The position numbers and the translations under genes are program-made. From an uncultured Marivita sp. (GTDB lineage Bacteria > Pseudomonadota > Alphaproteobacteria > Rhodobacterales > Rhodobacteraceae): 64,000 bases of DNA. This document shows, one piece after another, positions 46,301 to 54,636 of the stretch (the first letter of the stretch is position 1; each line of letters starts with the position of its first letter). Under the pieces are notes generated by a model, which saw nothing but the letters and a program-made list of their open reading frames with translations, did no database searches and was not told where the DNA came from. The stretch spans positions 23,431 through 87,430 of the forward strand of contig NZ_CANKYW010000010.1 of assembly GCF_947488135.1 (NCBI RefSeq), in the 5' to 3' direction.

Positions 46301-46523
46301 CTTCATCGACGGTGCGACGCTGACCATCACCGACGCGCAGATCGTGGCGATGACGGGTGAAGAGAACACCGTAAAGGTGCTCGGAAACAACGACGATGCG
46401 TTGCGCATTGTCGGCGCGACCCGCCAGGGCACGCGGAACGAAGATGGCGAGACTTACAATGTCTACGATCTTGGCGATTCGACCGTTCTGGTCGATGACG
46501 AGATCACCAACGTGACAATCTGA
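43308..46523 (+). CDS. BapA-like Ig-repeat adhesin, probable type I secretion substrate
   Basis: The 1071-residue acidic protein has no Sec signal. Residues 1-130 resemble the prefix domain of BapA-type giant adhesins. They are followed by a hydrophobic Ala/Gly segment (about 140-180), a poly-Gly/Asp linker and seven tandem bacterial Ig-like modules of about 95 residues. These modules repeat TGTTEPGATV, GNWSVTF and AGN and end in VDT. The C-terminus (NVYDLGDSTVLVDDEITNVTI without RTX nonapeptides) resembles terminal type I secretion signals of such adhesins. The genes downstream encode the matching exporter. A role in surface attachment or biofilm is inferred. Confidence 0.83.
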   Translation: MNAINFVVRTRTGAIERGVVGAEDQGYLIDAAGGREISLNLHRTDLRSYDRAGNDLQITLADGRVIILEDYFGSDGASRLFLSTDGVLSEVAFAQGDGGTLFAQYADVAAWGKWSPDDSLIFFDRAEVVAGDLVAADDEGGVSMLAAGLLAGGGMLPWLAGGAAVATGAAVIGGNGDGGGDGGGGLVGNEGDSGGPKTPTVNDGEYVIGGDGLTDDDRTILVSGTANEGDTVIVVIGDKTETTTTGSDGTWEVIFTGPNFPADGEYTTDVTVIGDEGETVLVGPDVIIDTKPPALTITSGTTASGEIITESEFDGGATVTGTTEIGASVVLIAGGVSHVADVDAQGNWSVTLSSSTFERGEYVESIRVIATDSFNNSTTINDGIEIDTVSGVTINTTTIETDGIINAEERTDGVDVTGTTDPGSTVLVEMNGYTRTANVDAQGNWSVTFVATEIPVGERDLTINATATDGVGNVSTASGEVRLDTWVRNFDITSQAGGADGIVNAEEAMQGMTVTGTTEPGATVSVSLGGVSRSASVDANGNWTVTFMAAELPAGEQTAMLTASSTDPAGNTAVETRSVIFDTDAGLLTISPEPIETDDIVNNVEASDGVTITGTSTPNQMVDVTLDGVSKTVQTDASGIWRANYLAGEVRAGEYEAQITAHTVDAAGNELTRTDTVMVDTFVRNFTVSSNPVTADNIVNNAEQGQGVTLTGTTEPGATVTVVIEGVSRAANVDSNGNWSATFSGVDIPDGTYTTTAQISSQDRAGNVAMTTKTFQVDTEVVPLTSNSRPGGADGVLNEAESSQGFTLTGQVEQGSSVVVTIGGQQMNAQVSAGGAWSVAVPASLIPIVNGENVAIQIAATDRAGNTRSITENMTVDNVAPDAPDMVEISRTQAQQVSGIRLASSDDAISIEQVSSSGGNGAPELVSFVETDIGNTGQTAYSFSNPVPDGSHLVVTATDSAGNSSGTYIVVDNSKTAQENVTLAGSIGNREIDTIDLDFIDGATLTITDAQIVAMTGEENTVKVLGNNDDALRIVGATRQGTRNEDGETYNVYDLGDSTVLVDDEITNVTI
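43902..45950 (+). repeat. Seven tandem Ig-like modules inside the adhesin gene
   Basis: Module boundaries fall at recurring VDT/IDT residues. Module 2 starts at 44187 and module 7 ends at 45950. Modules 3 to 6 are most alike, sharing IVNAEE/IVNNAE, TGTTEPGATV and NGNWS. Such arrays can gain or lose units by recombination. Confidence 0.75.
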
Positions 46524-46541
46524 GCAAAAGGATCGTTCTGT

Positions 46542-46566
46542 TCGGGCCGTTGCGGTGACGGCCCGA
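46542..46566 (+). terminator. Hairpin between adhesin and exporter genes
   Basis: TCGGGCCGT (46542-46550), TGCGGTG and ACGGCCCGA (46558-46566) form a perfect 9-bp GC-rich stem 18 bases after the adhesin stop. Without a T-run it probably attenuates rather than blocks read-through, fitting a substrate needed in excess over its exporter. Confidence 0.55.
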
Positions 46567-46610
46567 GCCCCGACACAACAAAAAGCCAAAGAGGCGGGGG
46601 CTCATTCGAC

Positions 46611-47942
46611 ATGAGGAACACGACCAGGGCCATGGCAGGGGCAGTGCTTGCGGTAACGGCTCTCTCGGGATGTATGCAGGACATGGGGCAAGGAACCGTA
46701 TCGCGGTTTCTTCAGGCACAGCCAGAGGCGGGTGTCGCAGACACCAGTGAGACCAAGACAGCCCAACCCGACGCGCGCACCTCACAAGACGCGTCTCCCA
46801 TCATTGCAACGCTGGCGGCACGCCAAAGCGTACTGACGCCGGGATCGCCCTATGCAGAAGTGGCCGCCGGTGTTCTGGCCGCCGATGCGCGTGTGGCCGA
46901 GGCCGAATTGCACGTGGCGCAACTGCGCGCCGAGGCTGCGTCAAAGAACTGGTGGCCGACGATTTCACCACGTATCACACTCACCTCGCTTGGCGATCTG
47001 GTGGCCGATCTGGTCATCAACCAGGTGCTTTTCGATAACGGCCGCAAGAAGGCTGAACGCGATCTGGCCAAGGCCGACGTGGAACTGGCCGCTGTCGCGC
47101 TGTCCGAAAGCAGCAATGACCGTGTCTATGACGGCCTGGTCCTCTACCTTCAGGCTGAAGAAGGCCGGGCGGCTGCCGATCTGTACGGTCAGGCACTCAA
47201 GGACATGGGCCAGTTCGAATGGGTCATGAACGAGCGTGTCAAAGGCGGCGTGTCCGATTTTTCCGATCTCAATGTCCTGAAACAGAAACTGGCCGATCTA
47301 CGCGCGCGCGATGCGGCGGCGCGGGAAAAGACCACGCGGGCGATGGCCGAATTGAACGCCCTGTCCGCCGTGCCCTTGTCCGATCAGCGCGGGCTGCGTG
47401 GTATGGGGGCGACTGCAACCGACACGTCGCTCGACGTGCTCCGCGCCATGGTCGAACGGGACCGCCAGATCGCGCAGGCGCGGATCGCCCGTGCCGACCA
47501 CCTGCCGGGCCTCTCGGCGGGCGGAAGCATCCGCAATGGCGGCGATGGGCTGGCGCTGAGCGTGAACACCGAACAGATGCTTGGCATCGGCACCGGCGCG
47601 TCGCTTCAAGCCATCGAGGCCACCAAGATCACCGCCGACCGCAAGGTGACCGAGGCGCGAGACATCGCGCAACGCGGCATCGACGCTGATCAGCGCGCCA
47701 TTGCCGCGTTGAAACGGCAGGCGGCGGAAGCGGAAGGCCTGACTGCGCAGGCCAAGACCAATCTCGACCTGTTCCAACGCCAGTACGATGCGGGCACGCG
47801 GCAGGTGATGGATGTGGTCAGCGTGTATGAGACTTTCCTGCGGGCGCTTGAAAAACAACTCGACCTGAAATTTCGGGCCGCCCGCGCCGAGCTGGATGCA
47901 GCCAAGCGCCTGGGCGTCCTCGCGGATGGAGCGAAGATTTGA
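46611..47942 (+). CDS. TolC-family outer membrane factor (lipoprotein)
   Basis: The 443-residue protein has a lipoprotein signal (TALSGC, Cys near 21) and long helical, Ala-rich coiled-coil segments typical of outer membrane efflux proteins, with VLFDNGRKKAERDLAKADVE matching the TolC helical repeat. It would form the outer membrane duct of the type I exporter. Its stop overlaps the TTG start of the ABC transporter gene. Confidence 0.85.
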   Translation: MRNTTRAMAGAVLAVTALSGCMQDMGQGTVSRFLQAQPEAGVADTSETKTAQPDARTSQDASPIIATLAARQSVLTPGSPYAEVAAGVLAADARVAEAELHVAQLRAEAASKNWWPTISPRITLTSLGDLVADLVINQVLFDNGRKKAERDLAKADVELAAVALSESSNDRVYDGLVLYLQAEEGRAAADLYGQALKDMGQFEWVMNERVKGGVSDFSDLNVLKQKLADLRARDAAAREKTTRAMAELNALSAVPLSDQRGLRGMGATATDTSLDVLRAMVERDRQIAQARIARADHLPGLSAGGSIRNGGDGLALSVNTEQMLGIGTGASLQAIEATKITADRKVTEARDIAQRGIDADQRAIAALKRQAAEAEGLTAQAKTNLDLFQRQYDAGTRQVMDVVSVYETFLRALEKQLDLKFRAARAELDAAKRLGVLADGAKI

Positions 47943-50158
47943 GCGGCGTCAATAACATCACCCTGCTGTCGGGACGCGCCAAAGACGCCGTTCTGCGCAT
48001 GGTGCCGCAGGGGATCAAACCTGCCAACGAACCCAAACGCGCCCCGCGCTATTCCGACCGGGTGCGCGCCCGGACCGAACTGATCCGCACCTATGCGGGC
48101 CGTCTTGGCCTGACCACGGTGGCCGCTGACATCGTCGAGGCGATCAGCCTGCATCAGGACGGCGACGGCATGGTCGGTGAAGATGCCCTGGTCGCAGGGG
48201 CCAAAGCCGCCGGGCTTCTGGCGCAAGGGTTGCATGTGCCGCGCCCGACGCCCGATCACTGGCCGGCCATCGCGTTGATGTCGAACGGTCAGGCGGTGCT
48301 GGTCCTCGGGCAGGACAGCATGACCCTGTCGATCTGGGACGACAGTGCCAGGGACAAGATCGAGCGGGTCGATGTGGCCGAGTTCGCGCCCTATTACAGC
48401 GGTGTGCTGATCCGCGGCGAAGCCCCGGTTCAAACTCTGGTCGACACCCAAGCCGATACCGGCGACACGGCGCATTGGTTCTGGGGCAGCTTCTCCAATT
48501 ACAGCCGCCAGTTCGGCGAAGTGGCGCTTGGGTCTTTCGTGGCCAACGTGCTGGCCCTGTCGGTCGCGCTGTTTTCCTTGCAGGTCTATGACCGCGTGAT
48601 CCCGCACCAGTCCTCGGCAACGCTCTGGGTTCTGGCCATCGGCGCCGCGATGGCGCTTATGCTCGAGGCGTTTCTCAAGGTCGCACGGTCAACGCTGCTG
48701 GATGGGGCGGGACGGCAGATCGAAACCGGGGTGCAACAGACCCTGCTGAACCGGCTGTTGGGAATGCGGTCCGATGCGGCAGGACGGTCGCCGTCGCAAC
48801 TCTTTGCCTCCATGCGCGAATTCAGTTCGGTGCGCGAATTCTTCACCGCAGGCACGGTTGGGGCGCTGGCCGACATTCCGTTCATCGTGCTGTTCCTGCT
48901 GATGGTCTGGTCCATCGCGGGCAGCGTCGTCTGGGTGCTGATCGCCGGTGCGGTCCTGATGGTGATCCCGGGGTTCTTCCTGCAAAAGAAGATGATCCGC
49001 ATCACCCGCGAGATGCAGGGCGCGTCGACCAAGCAATCGCGCCTTCTGAACGAAACCGTGACCGAGCTCGACACGATCAAGACCCAACGCGCCGAAGACC
49101 GGTTTGCCCGCCAGTGGGAAGAGCTGACATCGGTGCAGGCGCTGAAATCGTCCGAACAACGCCGCCTTGCCGCCGCGCTGACCTTCTGGAGTCAGGGCGT
49201 GCAGCAAGCCACCTATGTGGGTGCGGTAATCGCGGGCACTTACCTTGTCTTTGCCGGCGAATTCACCGTCGGGTCCATCATCGCAGTGGGCATCCTGACC
49301 TCGCGCACACTGGCCCCTCTCACGCAGCTTTCGGGCATCATGGCGCGCTGGGGCAATGTGAAGGCGGCCTTGGATGCGCTGGATGGGATCGCCGATCTGC
49401 CGCAGGATCGCAGCGACAGCCGCAAGTACCTGCGCCGCGAACGGCTGACCGGCAAGTTCGAGCTGCGCGAAGTCAGCTTCCGCTACGATGCCGAAAGCCC
49501 GGCGGTTCTGGATATCCCGAGCCTCGTGATCCAACCCGGTCAGACGCTGGCCATTCTAGGGACCAACGGATCCGGAAAATCGACATTGCTCAAGCTGCTG
49601 TCGGGTCTTTACGCGCCGACCTCGGGGTCGATCCTGATCGACGGCACCGACATGAACCAGATCGACATGCGCGACCTGCGCCGGTCGCTGGGATATCTTG
49701 GGCAGGACGTGCGGCTGTTTCACGGCACGCTGCGCGACAACCTGAACCTCAACATGATGGAGCGCGACGATGACCGTCTGTTCGCGGCGCTCGATTTTGC
49801 CGGGCTTGGGCCGTTCATCAAGGGGCATCCGCTGGGCCTCGACCTGCCGATCCGCGACGGTGGAGAAGGTCTTTCGGTCGGGCAGCGACAGTCGATCGGC
49901 TGGGCGCGGCTGTGGTTGCAGGACCCGGACATCTGCCTTCTGGATGAACCCACGGCGGCGCTGGACCAGACGCTTGAAAAGACGCTGATCTCGCGGCTGG
50001 AAAGCTGGTTGGCGGACCGCACCGCGATTGTCGCGACACATCGCGTGCCGATCCTGGCACTCGCCGACCGCACCAGCGTTCTGGCCTCGGGACGGCTGGT
50101 GGTGGACGGGCCGCGCGATCAGGTGCTCGATCACCTGCGCGCCGGACAGGGGGCATAG
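47939..50158 (+). CDS. Type I secretion ABC transporter (LapB/PrtD type)
   Basis: The 739-residue protein has a degenerate peptidase-like N-terminal domain (about 1-150) lacking an obvious catalytic Cys, a six-helix membrane domain (about 180-460) and an ATPase domain. The ATPase motifs are Walker A GTNGSGKST near 540, signature LSVGQRQ near 647 and Walker B ICLLDEPTA near 665. The start is TTG 47939 overlapping the upstream stop; no better start with a full domain exists. The C39-like domain fits exporters of large adhesins such as LapB. Confidence 0.88.
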   Translation: MSGVNNITLLSGRAKDAVLRMVPQGIKPANEPKRAPRYSDRVRARTELIRTYAGRLGLTTVAADIVEAISLHQDGDGMVGEDALVAGAKAAGLLAQGLHVPRPTPDHWPAIALMSNGQAVLVLGQDSMTLSIWDDSARDKIERVDVAEFAPYYSGVLIRGEAPVQTLVDTQADTGDTAHWFWGSFSNYSRQFGEVALGSFVANVLALSVALFSLQVYDRVIPHQSSATLWVLAIGAAMALMLEAFLKVARSTLLDGAGRQIETGVQQTLLNRLLGMRSDAAGRSPSQLFASMREFSSVREFFTAGTVGALADIPFIVLFLLMVWSIAGSVVWVLIAGAVLMVIPGFFLQKKMIRITREMQGASTKQSRLLNETVTELDTIKTQRAEDRFARQWEELTSVQALKSSEQRRLAAALTFWSQGVQQATYVGAVIAGTYLVFAGEFTVGSIIAVGILTSRTLAPLTQLSGIMARWGNVKAALDALDGIADLPQDRSDSRKYLRRERLTGKFELREVSFRYDAESPAVLDIPSLVIQPGQTLAILGTNGSGKSTLLKLLSGLYAPTSGSILIDGTDMNQIDMRDLRRSLGYLGQDVRLFHGTLRDNLNLNMMERDDDRLFAALDFAGLGPFIKGHPLGLDLPIRDGGEGLSVGQRQSIGWARLWLQDPDICLLDEPTAALDQTLEKTLISRLESWLADRTAIVATHRVPILALADRTSVLASGRLVVDGPRDQVLDHLRAGQGA

Positions 50159-50160
50159 TC

Positions 50161-51331
50161 GTGGCGGTCAGCACCACCGATCTTTCCGCACAATTGGGCC
50201 GACGCCTGCGCGGACCGTCGATGATCATCTGGCTGTCGGGAGCGGCGGTGTGGCTGTTCATCATCTGGGCGGCCTATGCCTGGATCGACGAGATCGTCCG
50301 CGCCGAGGGTGAATTCATCTCGACCTCGCGCCCGCAGATCATCCAGAACCTCGAAGGCGGCATCCTGTCCGAGCTTCTGGTCAAGGAAGGCGACGAGGTG
50401 ATGCAGGGCGACGTGCTGGCGCGGCTTTACGGCACGCAGTTCCGGTCGTCGGTGGATGATCTCGAAGACCAGATCACCGCGCTCGAAATCCGTCGCCTGC
50501 GGATCGAGGCCGAGATGGAAGGTCTGGTCCAATTCGACATCCCGCAAGAACTGCGCGCCCGCAGCCCGGAAATGGCGGCGTCGGAGCAGGCGCTTCTGGC
50601 GGCACGGCAGTTGGACTTCACTTCGCGCCACGACGGCGCGCGCCGGGTGTTGGAGCAAGCCGCGCGCGAGAAGGAACTGATGGAGAACCTGCTCGACAAG
50701 AAGGTCGTGGCCCTGATCGAGGTGACACGCGCGCGCAAGGCCCATGCCGATGCGCAGATCAAGATGGACGAGATCATCACCCAGACCGAACTGCTGCGCG
50801 CTCAGGAATATTCGGAAACGCTCAAGGAACTGGCCACGTTGCGGCAGAACCTCCGCGCCAGCCAGGACCAGTTGAACCGCACTGTTCTGGTCAGCCCGAT
50901 GCACGGCGTTGTCAACAAACTGGGCGTCACGACCATCGGCGGCGTGGTACGCCCGGGCGAGGAGATCTTGCAGATCATCCCGCTTGGCGAAGAACTTTAT
51001 GTCGAAGCCAAGGTCGCCCCCGAGAACATCGCGGGCATCCGCCCGGGACATCAAGCTGTCGGCCTATGACTTCACCGTCTACGGATCGCTGAAAGGGCGT
51101 GTCGACGTGATCTCGGCCGATACGTTCAAGGACGAACGCCGCCCCGAAGCACCGGCGCATTACAAGGTGACGGTGCGGGTTGACAAGACGTCCCTGACCG
51201 ACCGTCAGCGGCATCTGGAAATCCGCCCCGGCATGCAGGCGAGCGTGGAGTTGCACACCGGCGAAAAAACCGTGCTGCAATACCTTCTCAAACCGCTCTA
51301 CAAGTCCCGCGTGGCCCTGCGCGAACCATAA
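50161..51331 (+). pseudogene. HlyD-family membrane fusion protein, frameshifted
   Basis: From GTG 50161 the frame encodes a typical type I secretion fusion protein: one membrane helix (about 21-42), a lipoyl half with EGGILSELLVKEGDEV, coiled coil and PGEEILQIIPLGEEL. It then stops at 51067-51069 after 302 residues. The missing C-terminus continues in the next frame (KLSAYDFTVYGSLKGRV to SRVALREP, ending 51331). The break lies near 51045-51060, around CGCCCGGGACATC. Compared with HlyD proteins, two or eight bases seem lost, or one gained, between IRPG and KLSAYDF. This may be a true pseudogene, a sequencing error, or rarely a programmed shift. Confidence 0.85.
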
Positions 51332-51434
51332 GGACATGCCGGGCTGCGCCCGTCATGGCAGGGTATCTCGCCTGCGGCTCGGGCGCTTGGGACGTGACGC
51401 AAATGATGGTGTTGCTCCGGTGGTGCCGGCGTGA

Positions 51435-51460
51435 TTGCATATTTGTAAAAAGAAGAAGCA
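51435..51460 (+). repeat. Purine-rich 30-nt dispersed repeat, copy 2
   Basis: TTGCATATTTG then TAAAAAGAAGAAGCA matches copies at 26336, 51621 (inverted) and 57531. It lies 104 bases after the fusion protein gene and no gene starts directly behind it. Confidence 0.65.
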
Positions 51461-51556
51461 TCAGGTTGTGCATCGGCTTTAACCCGCAATTAACTCACAC
51501 CGGTCATGTTACAGAAACGGTATAGGCAGGCATGCCGATGACCGTAAATGGAGAAG

Positions 51557-51610
51557 CCCCGGGCCAAGGTCGACCAAGAGCCTCGCTCGCACAGGGCACC
51601 TTGGCCGGGG
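51557..51610. other. Long GC-rich hairpin between inverted repeats
   Basis: CCCCGGGCCAAGGT (51557-51570) pairs with ACCTTGGCCGGGG (51598-51610) over 13 bp with one bulged G. A T-rich stretch (CTTCTTCTTTTTTC) begins about 16 bases later within repeat copy 3. It could act as a terminator for something read left to right. Confidence 0.55.
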
Positions 51611-51620
51611 TGGACGCCAT

Positions 51621-51650
51621 CCCCTGCTTCTTCTTTTTTCAAATATGCAA
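51621..51650 (-). repeat. Purine-rich 30-nt dispersed repeat, copy 3 (inverted)
   Basis: On the minus strand this reads TTGCATATTTGAAAAAAG then AAGAAGCAGGGG, nearly identical to copies 2 and 4. It lies 33 bases beyond the dtd stop, in opposite orientation to copy 2. Confidence 0.65.
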
Positions 51651-51683
51651 AAGCGAGGGTAACACCAGAACAGGCACTCGGGA

Positions 51684-52127
51684 TCAGTCCGCCGTATCCA
51701 TCCAGATCGTCACCGGACCATCGTTCAGCAGGCGCACCTTCATGTCCGCGCCGAAGCGCCCCTTGGCGACCGGGATGCCCTGTGCCGCCAGCTGATCGGC
51801 GAAATACTCGTAGAGACGCGCGCCGTCCTCGGGAGGGGCGGCTGTCGAAAACCCCGGGCGGTTGCCGCGCGAGGTGTCTGCGGCCAGGGTGAACTGGCTG
51901 ACGACAAGGGCGCTGCCGTCGATATCCGTCACGGATCGGTTCATGCGTCCGTTGTCGTCCTTGAAGATGCGCAGTTTGGCGATCTTGGTGGCGAGCTTGT
52001 CGGCCTGTGCTTCGGTGTCGCCCTGCATGGCGCAGATGAGGATAAGAAGACCCGGTCCAATTTCGCCGAGCGTGTCGCCATCGACGGTGACCGAGGCTTC
52101 GGAAACCCTTTGGATCAGGGCGCGCAT
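51684..52127 (-). CDS. dtd: Dtd, D-aminoacyl-tRNA deacylase
   Basis: Dtd removes D-amino acids mischarged onto tRNA. The 147-residue protein shows the start [17 protein letters not shown] and both active-site motifs, SQFTL (about 77-81) and NDGPVT near 135. The start abuts the accA stop, so both are one transcript. Its presence fits a genome that also handles free D-amino acids. Confidence 0.95.
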   Translation of the reverse strand: MRALIQRVSEASVTVDGDTLGEIGPGLLILICAMQGDTEAQADKLATKIAKLRIFKDDNGRMNRSVTDIDGSALVVSQFTLAADTSRGNRPGFSTAAPPEDGARLYEYFADQLAAQGIPVAKGRFGADMKVRLLNDGPVTIWMDTAD

Positions 52128-53090
52128 CTACGCCGCGAGGCCTTTGCTGCCGATGTCGAGGAACTTTTTCCGGCGGTGGGTGATCAGAGATTTCGGCTCC
52201 ATGTGCGACAGGTCCTTGAGCATCAGGCGCAGCGCGTTGCCCACCGCCTGGATCGTCTCGTCGCGCCCGCGATGGGCGCCGCCCAAAGGTTCGGGGATCA
52301 CCTGATCTGCCACGCCAAGGTTAAGCAGATCCTGTGCCGTCAGGCGCAGCGCCTCGGCGGCTTCGCGCATCTTTTCGGCGTCTTTCCACAGGATCGACGC
52401 GCAGCCTTCGGGCGAGATGACCGAGTAGACCGAGTGTTCGAGCATCGCCAGCCGGTTGGCGGTGGCGAAGGCGACCGCTCCGCCGGAGCCACCTTCGCCG
52501 ATGACGATGGAAATCACGGGAACGCCAACTTGAAGGCATTTTTCGGTCGAGCGGGCGATCGCTTCGGACTGGCCGCGTTCCTCGGCGCCCTTGCCGGGAT
52601 AGGCCCCGGGGGTGTCGACGAGGGTGATCACCGGCAGTCCGAAACGGTCGGCCATATCCATCAGGCGCACGGCCTTGCGGTAGCCTTCGGGGCGGGCCAT
52701 TCCGAAATTGCGCTTCAGGCGGCTTTCGGTGTCATGGCCTTTTTCATGGCCGATCACCACAATCGGTTGGTCGTCGAAACGCGCGAGGCCGCCCATGACG
52801 GCGTCGTCATCGGAAAAGTTGCGGTCGCCGGCCAACGGCGTGTATTCGGTAAAGAGCGCCTCGATATAGTCTTTGCAATGTGGGCGTTCCGGGTGACGGG
52901 CGATCTGGCATTTGCGCCAGGGCGTCAGCTTTTTGTAAAGATCCTTGAGCAGGACGCTGGCCTTGGCGTCGAGCGCGCGGGCTTCGTCCTCGATATCCAT
53001 CTCGTCGTTCTTGCGCGCCATGGCGCGGAGTTCTTCAGCTTTGCCTTCGATCTCGGCCAGCGGTTTTTCAAAATCGAGATAGTTTGTCAT
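52128..53090 (-). CDS. accA: AccA, acetyl-CoA carboxylase carboxyltransferase alpha
   Basis: AccA with AccD transfers CO2 from biotin to acetyl-CoA, the first step of fatty acid synthesis. The 320-residue protein has [13 protein letters not shown] at the start, crotonase-fold segments GRNFSDD-type and [16 protein letters not shown], and [11 protein letters not shown] 53090 is preferred to a TTG 9 bases upstream. Confidence 0.96.
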   Translation of the reverse strand: MTNYLDFEKPLAEIEGKAEELRAMARKNDEMDIEDEARALDAKASVLLKDLYKKLTPWRKCQIARHPERPHCKDYIEALFTEYTPLAGDRNFSDDDAVMGGLARFDDQPIVVIGHEKGHDTESRLKRNFGMARPEGYRKAVRLMDMADRFGLPVITLVDTPGAYPGKGAEERGQSEAIARSTEKCLQVGVPVISIVIGEGGSGGAVAFATANRLAMLEHSVYSVISPEGCASILWKDAEKMREAAEALRLTAQDLLNLGVADQVIPEPLGGAHRGRDETIQAVGNALRLMLKDLSHMEPKSLITHRRKKFLDIGSKGLAA

Positions 53091-53166
53091 GGTCAGCAAT
53101 CGCCCTGTTGCCTGCGGCTGGCGGTTTATATGGCCGTATGGGCGAGGATTTGCAACGAGATCGGGC

Positions 53167-53763
53167 TCAGGTCCAGATCACCGGGATCAGGGAGGCCACC
53201 AAGAGGCCGGCCATCGCCCAGTTGAACACGCGCAGGCGGTTCGGGCGGTTGAGGATGCGGCGAAGCTGCTGGCCGAGGATCGTCCAGCTGGTGGTCGAGA
53301 TGCAGCCCATCGCCACATAGGTGCCGGCGACCCAGAGCACCGCGGCCAGATCGCGCCCGGCAGCGTAGAGCGTGATCGCGCCGAGGGCCATAGACCAGGC
53401 CTTTGGATTGACCCATTGGAAGGCGGCGGCCTGAAGGAAGGAGAAGGGCTTGCTATCAGCCTTGGGAGCGCCGTCGGGCGGCGCCGCATTTGCGATGCGC
53501 CATGCGAGGTAGAGCATGTAAAGCACCGACAGCACCTTGAGGATGGTGTAGGACAGCGGCCAAAGATCGAAGATCTGCATTACACCAAGGCCCACAGGCA
53601 CGATCATCATCGGGAATCCGAGACCCACGCCGAGCATGTGCGGGATCGACCGGCGAAAGCCGAAATTCGCGCCGGAGGTCATCAGCATCAGGTTGTTCGG
53701 CCCCGGCGTGATCACGGTGACGAGGGCGAAGCCGGCGAGGGCGAGGAACAATTCAGGTGTCAT
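53167..53763 (-). CDS. LysE/RhtB-family exporter
   Basis: The 198-residue inner membrane protein has about six hydrophobic helices and the N-terminal signature [21 protein letters not shown] of amino-acid exporters. The substrate (an amino acid or derivative) is unknown. It is divergent from an Lrp/AsnC gene, the usual pairing in which the regulator controls the exporter. Confidence 0.88.
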   Translation of the reverse strand: MTPELFLALAGFALVTVITPGPNNLMLMTSGANFGFRRSIPHMLGVGLGFPMMIVPVGLGVMQIFDLWPLSYTILKVLSVLYMLYLAWRIANAAPPDGAPKADSKPFSFLQAAAFQWVNPKAWSMALGAITLYAAGRDLAAVLWVAGTYVAMGCISTTSWTILGQQLRRILNRPNRLRVFNWAMAGLLVASLIPVIWT

Positions 53764-53837
53764 GTGGCGCAATATGTGCGTTGCTGAGCGCGCAAGGGTT
53801 GTGTTTTTGCGTCTTTGAGAGGCAGTATGCGCAACAA

Positions 53838-54290
53838 ATGAGTGATCTTGATCAGATTGACAGACAAATATTGCGTGTCCTGATGCAGGATGGGCGGATC
53901 AGCAACCTCGCTTTGGCGGACCGGGTGGGATTGTCGCCGTCGGCCTGTCTGCGCCGGGTCAGCGCGTTGGAGCGGTCGGGTGTCATCACCGGCTATCGTG
54001 CGGTATTGAGTCCCGAAAAGACCGGGGTGGGGTTCGTCGCGTATGTGACTGTCGGTCTCAGCCAACACACCAAGGCCGCCCAAGAGGCCTTCGAGCGCGC
54101 GATTTCGCGCAGTCCCGAAGTAAAGGAATGTCACAACATCACCGGATCGGTGGAGTATCTGCTGCGGGTCGAGGCGGCGGATCTTGCGGCGTACAAGCAT
54201 TTCCACACCGAAGTGCTGGGCGTGCTGCCGCAGGTCAATGCCATCACGTCTTACGTTGTCATGGGCTCGCCCAAGGATGACCGCGCGTAA
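53838..54290 (+). CDS. Lrp/AsnC-family transcriptional regulator
   Basis: The 150-residue protein has an N-terminal helix-turn-helix (LDQIDRQILRVLMQDGRISNLALADRVGLSPSACLRR region, about 4-45) and a C-terminal RAM ligand domain with VTGSVEYLLRV-like NITGSVEYLLRVEA. It probably senses an amino acid and controls the divergent LysE-type exporter. ATG 53838 gives the family start; the frame is open upstream. The 74-base gap has several GCGCAA/TTGCGC-like half-sites. Confidence 0.9.
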   Translation: MSDLDQIDRQILRVLMQDGRISNLALADRVGLSPSACLRRVSALERSGVITGYRAVLSPEKTGVGFVAYVTVGLSQHTKAAQEAFERAISRSPEVKECHNITGSVEYLLRVEAADLAAYKHFHTEVLGVLPQVNAITSYVVMGSPKDDRA

Positions 54291-54396
54291 GCCATGCAGT
54301 GCCCGCATGGCGAGCCTGTCCATTCCGGGCTGGTATCCCCGGTCGGTGAGCATAGGTTGTCGGTCAAGGGAGGGACAGAATTACAGGAGTTGTCCC

Positions 54397-54555
54397 ATGA
54401 CACAGAAAATGTCGCAGAACGCAGCGCCGGTCGCACCCGAAGAGGCCCTCCGCCTGCTGAACGAAGCGTGGTCCTATTACACCCCGATGCCCCGGCTCGT
54501 GACCGCGCGCAGTGGTGAGCCGTCTCCGGTGATCGAAGAATACTACGCCGCCTGA
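54397..54555 (+). CDS. Small 52-residue protein
   Basis: ATG 54397 has CAGGAG 7 bases upstream. The product is hydrophilic with EEALRLLNEAWSYYTP and a C-terminal EEYYAA. No signal peptide or membrane segment is present. Good ribosome binding site, start and composition argue that it is real. I do not recognise a family. It stands alone between the Lrp gene and a lytic transglycosylase gene. Confidence 0.6.
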   Translation: MTQKMSQNAAPVAPEEALRLLNEAWSYYTPMPRLVTARSGEPSPVIEEYYAA

Positions 54556-54603
54556 CGGGCACCGACATGGGCAGAGCTTTGCCGATGCCGATTTCCCGGG
54601 ATT

Positions 54604-54630
54604 GCCTTGCGGCGGCGTTCGTCGCAAGGC
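54604..54630 (+). promoter_or_regulatory. Hairpin covering the ribosome binding site of the next gene
   Basis: GCCTTGCG (54604-54611) and CGCAAGGC (54623-54630) form a perfect 8-bp stem with an 11-base loop. The only Shine-Dalgarno-like bases before ATG 54637, AAGG at 54626-54629, lie in the right arm. Folding would block translation; a temperature or stress switch is possible. Confidence 0.5.
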
Positions 54631-54636
54631 TGGCGC

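Larger units (their letters stand above)
51332..51683. other. Gene-free stretch with two inverted repeat copies
   Basis: Between the fusion protein gene and dtd I find no credible gene. The stretch holds two copies of the 30-nt purine repeat facing each other, a long GC-rich hairpin between them and a small GGCATGCC palindrome near 51529. A GTATAGG sequence at about 51520 could be a -10 box, so a short RNA from here through the hairpin is conceivable but unproven. Confidence 0.45.

Noticed and set aside
51511..51624. A 37-codon minus-strand frame just behind repeat copy 3
   Set aside because: The GGGG touches the ATG with no spacing and the translation crosses the long hairpin; it is more likely non-coding.
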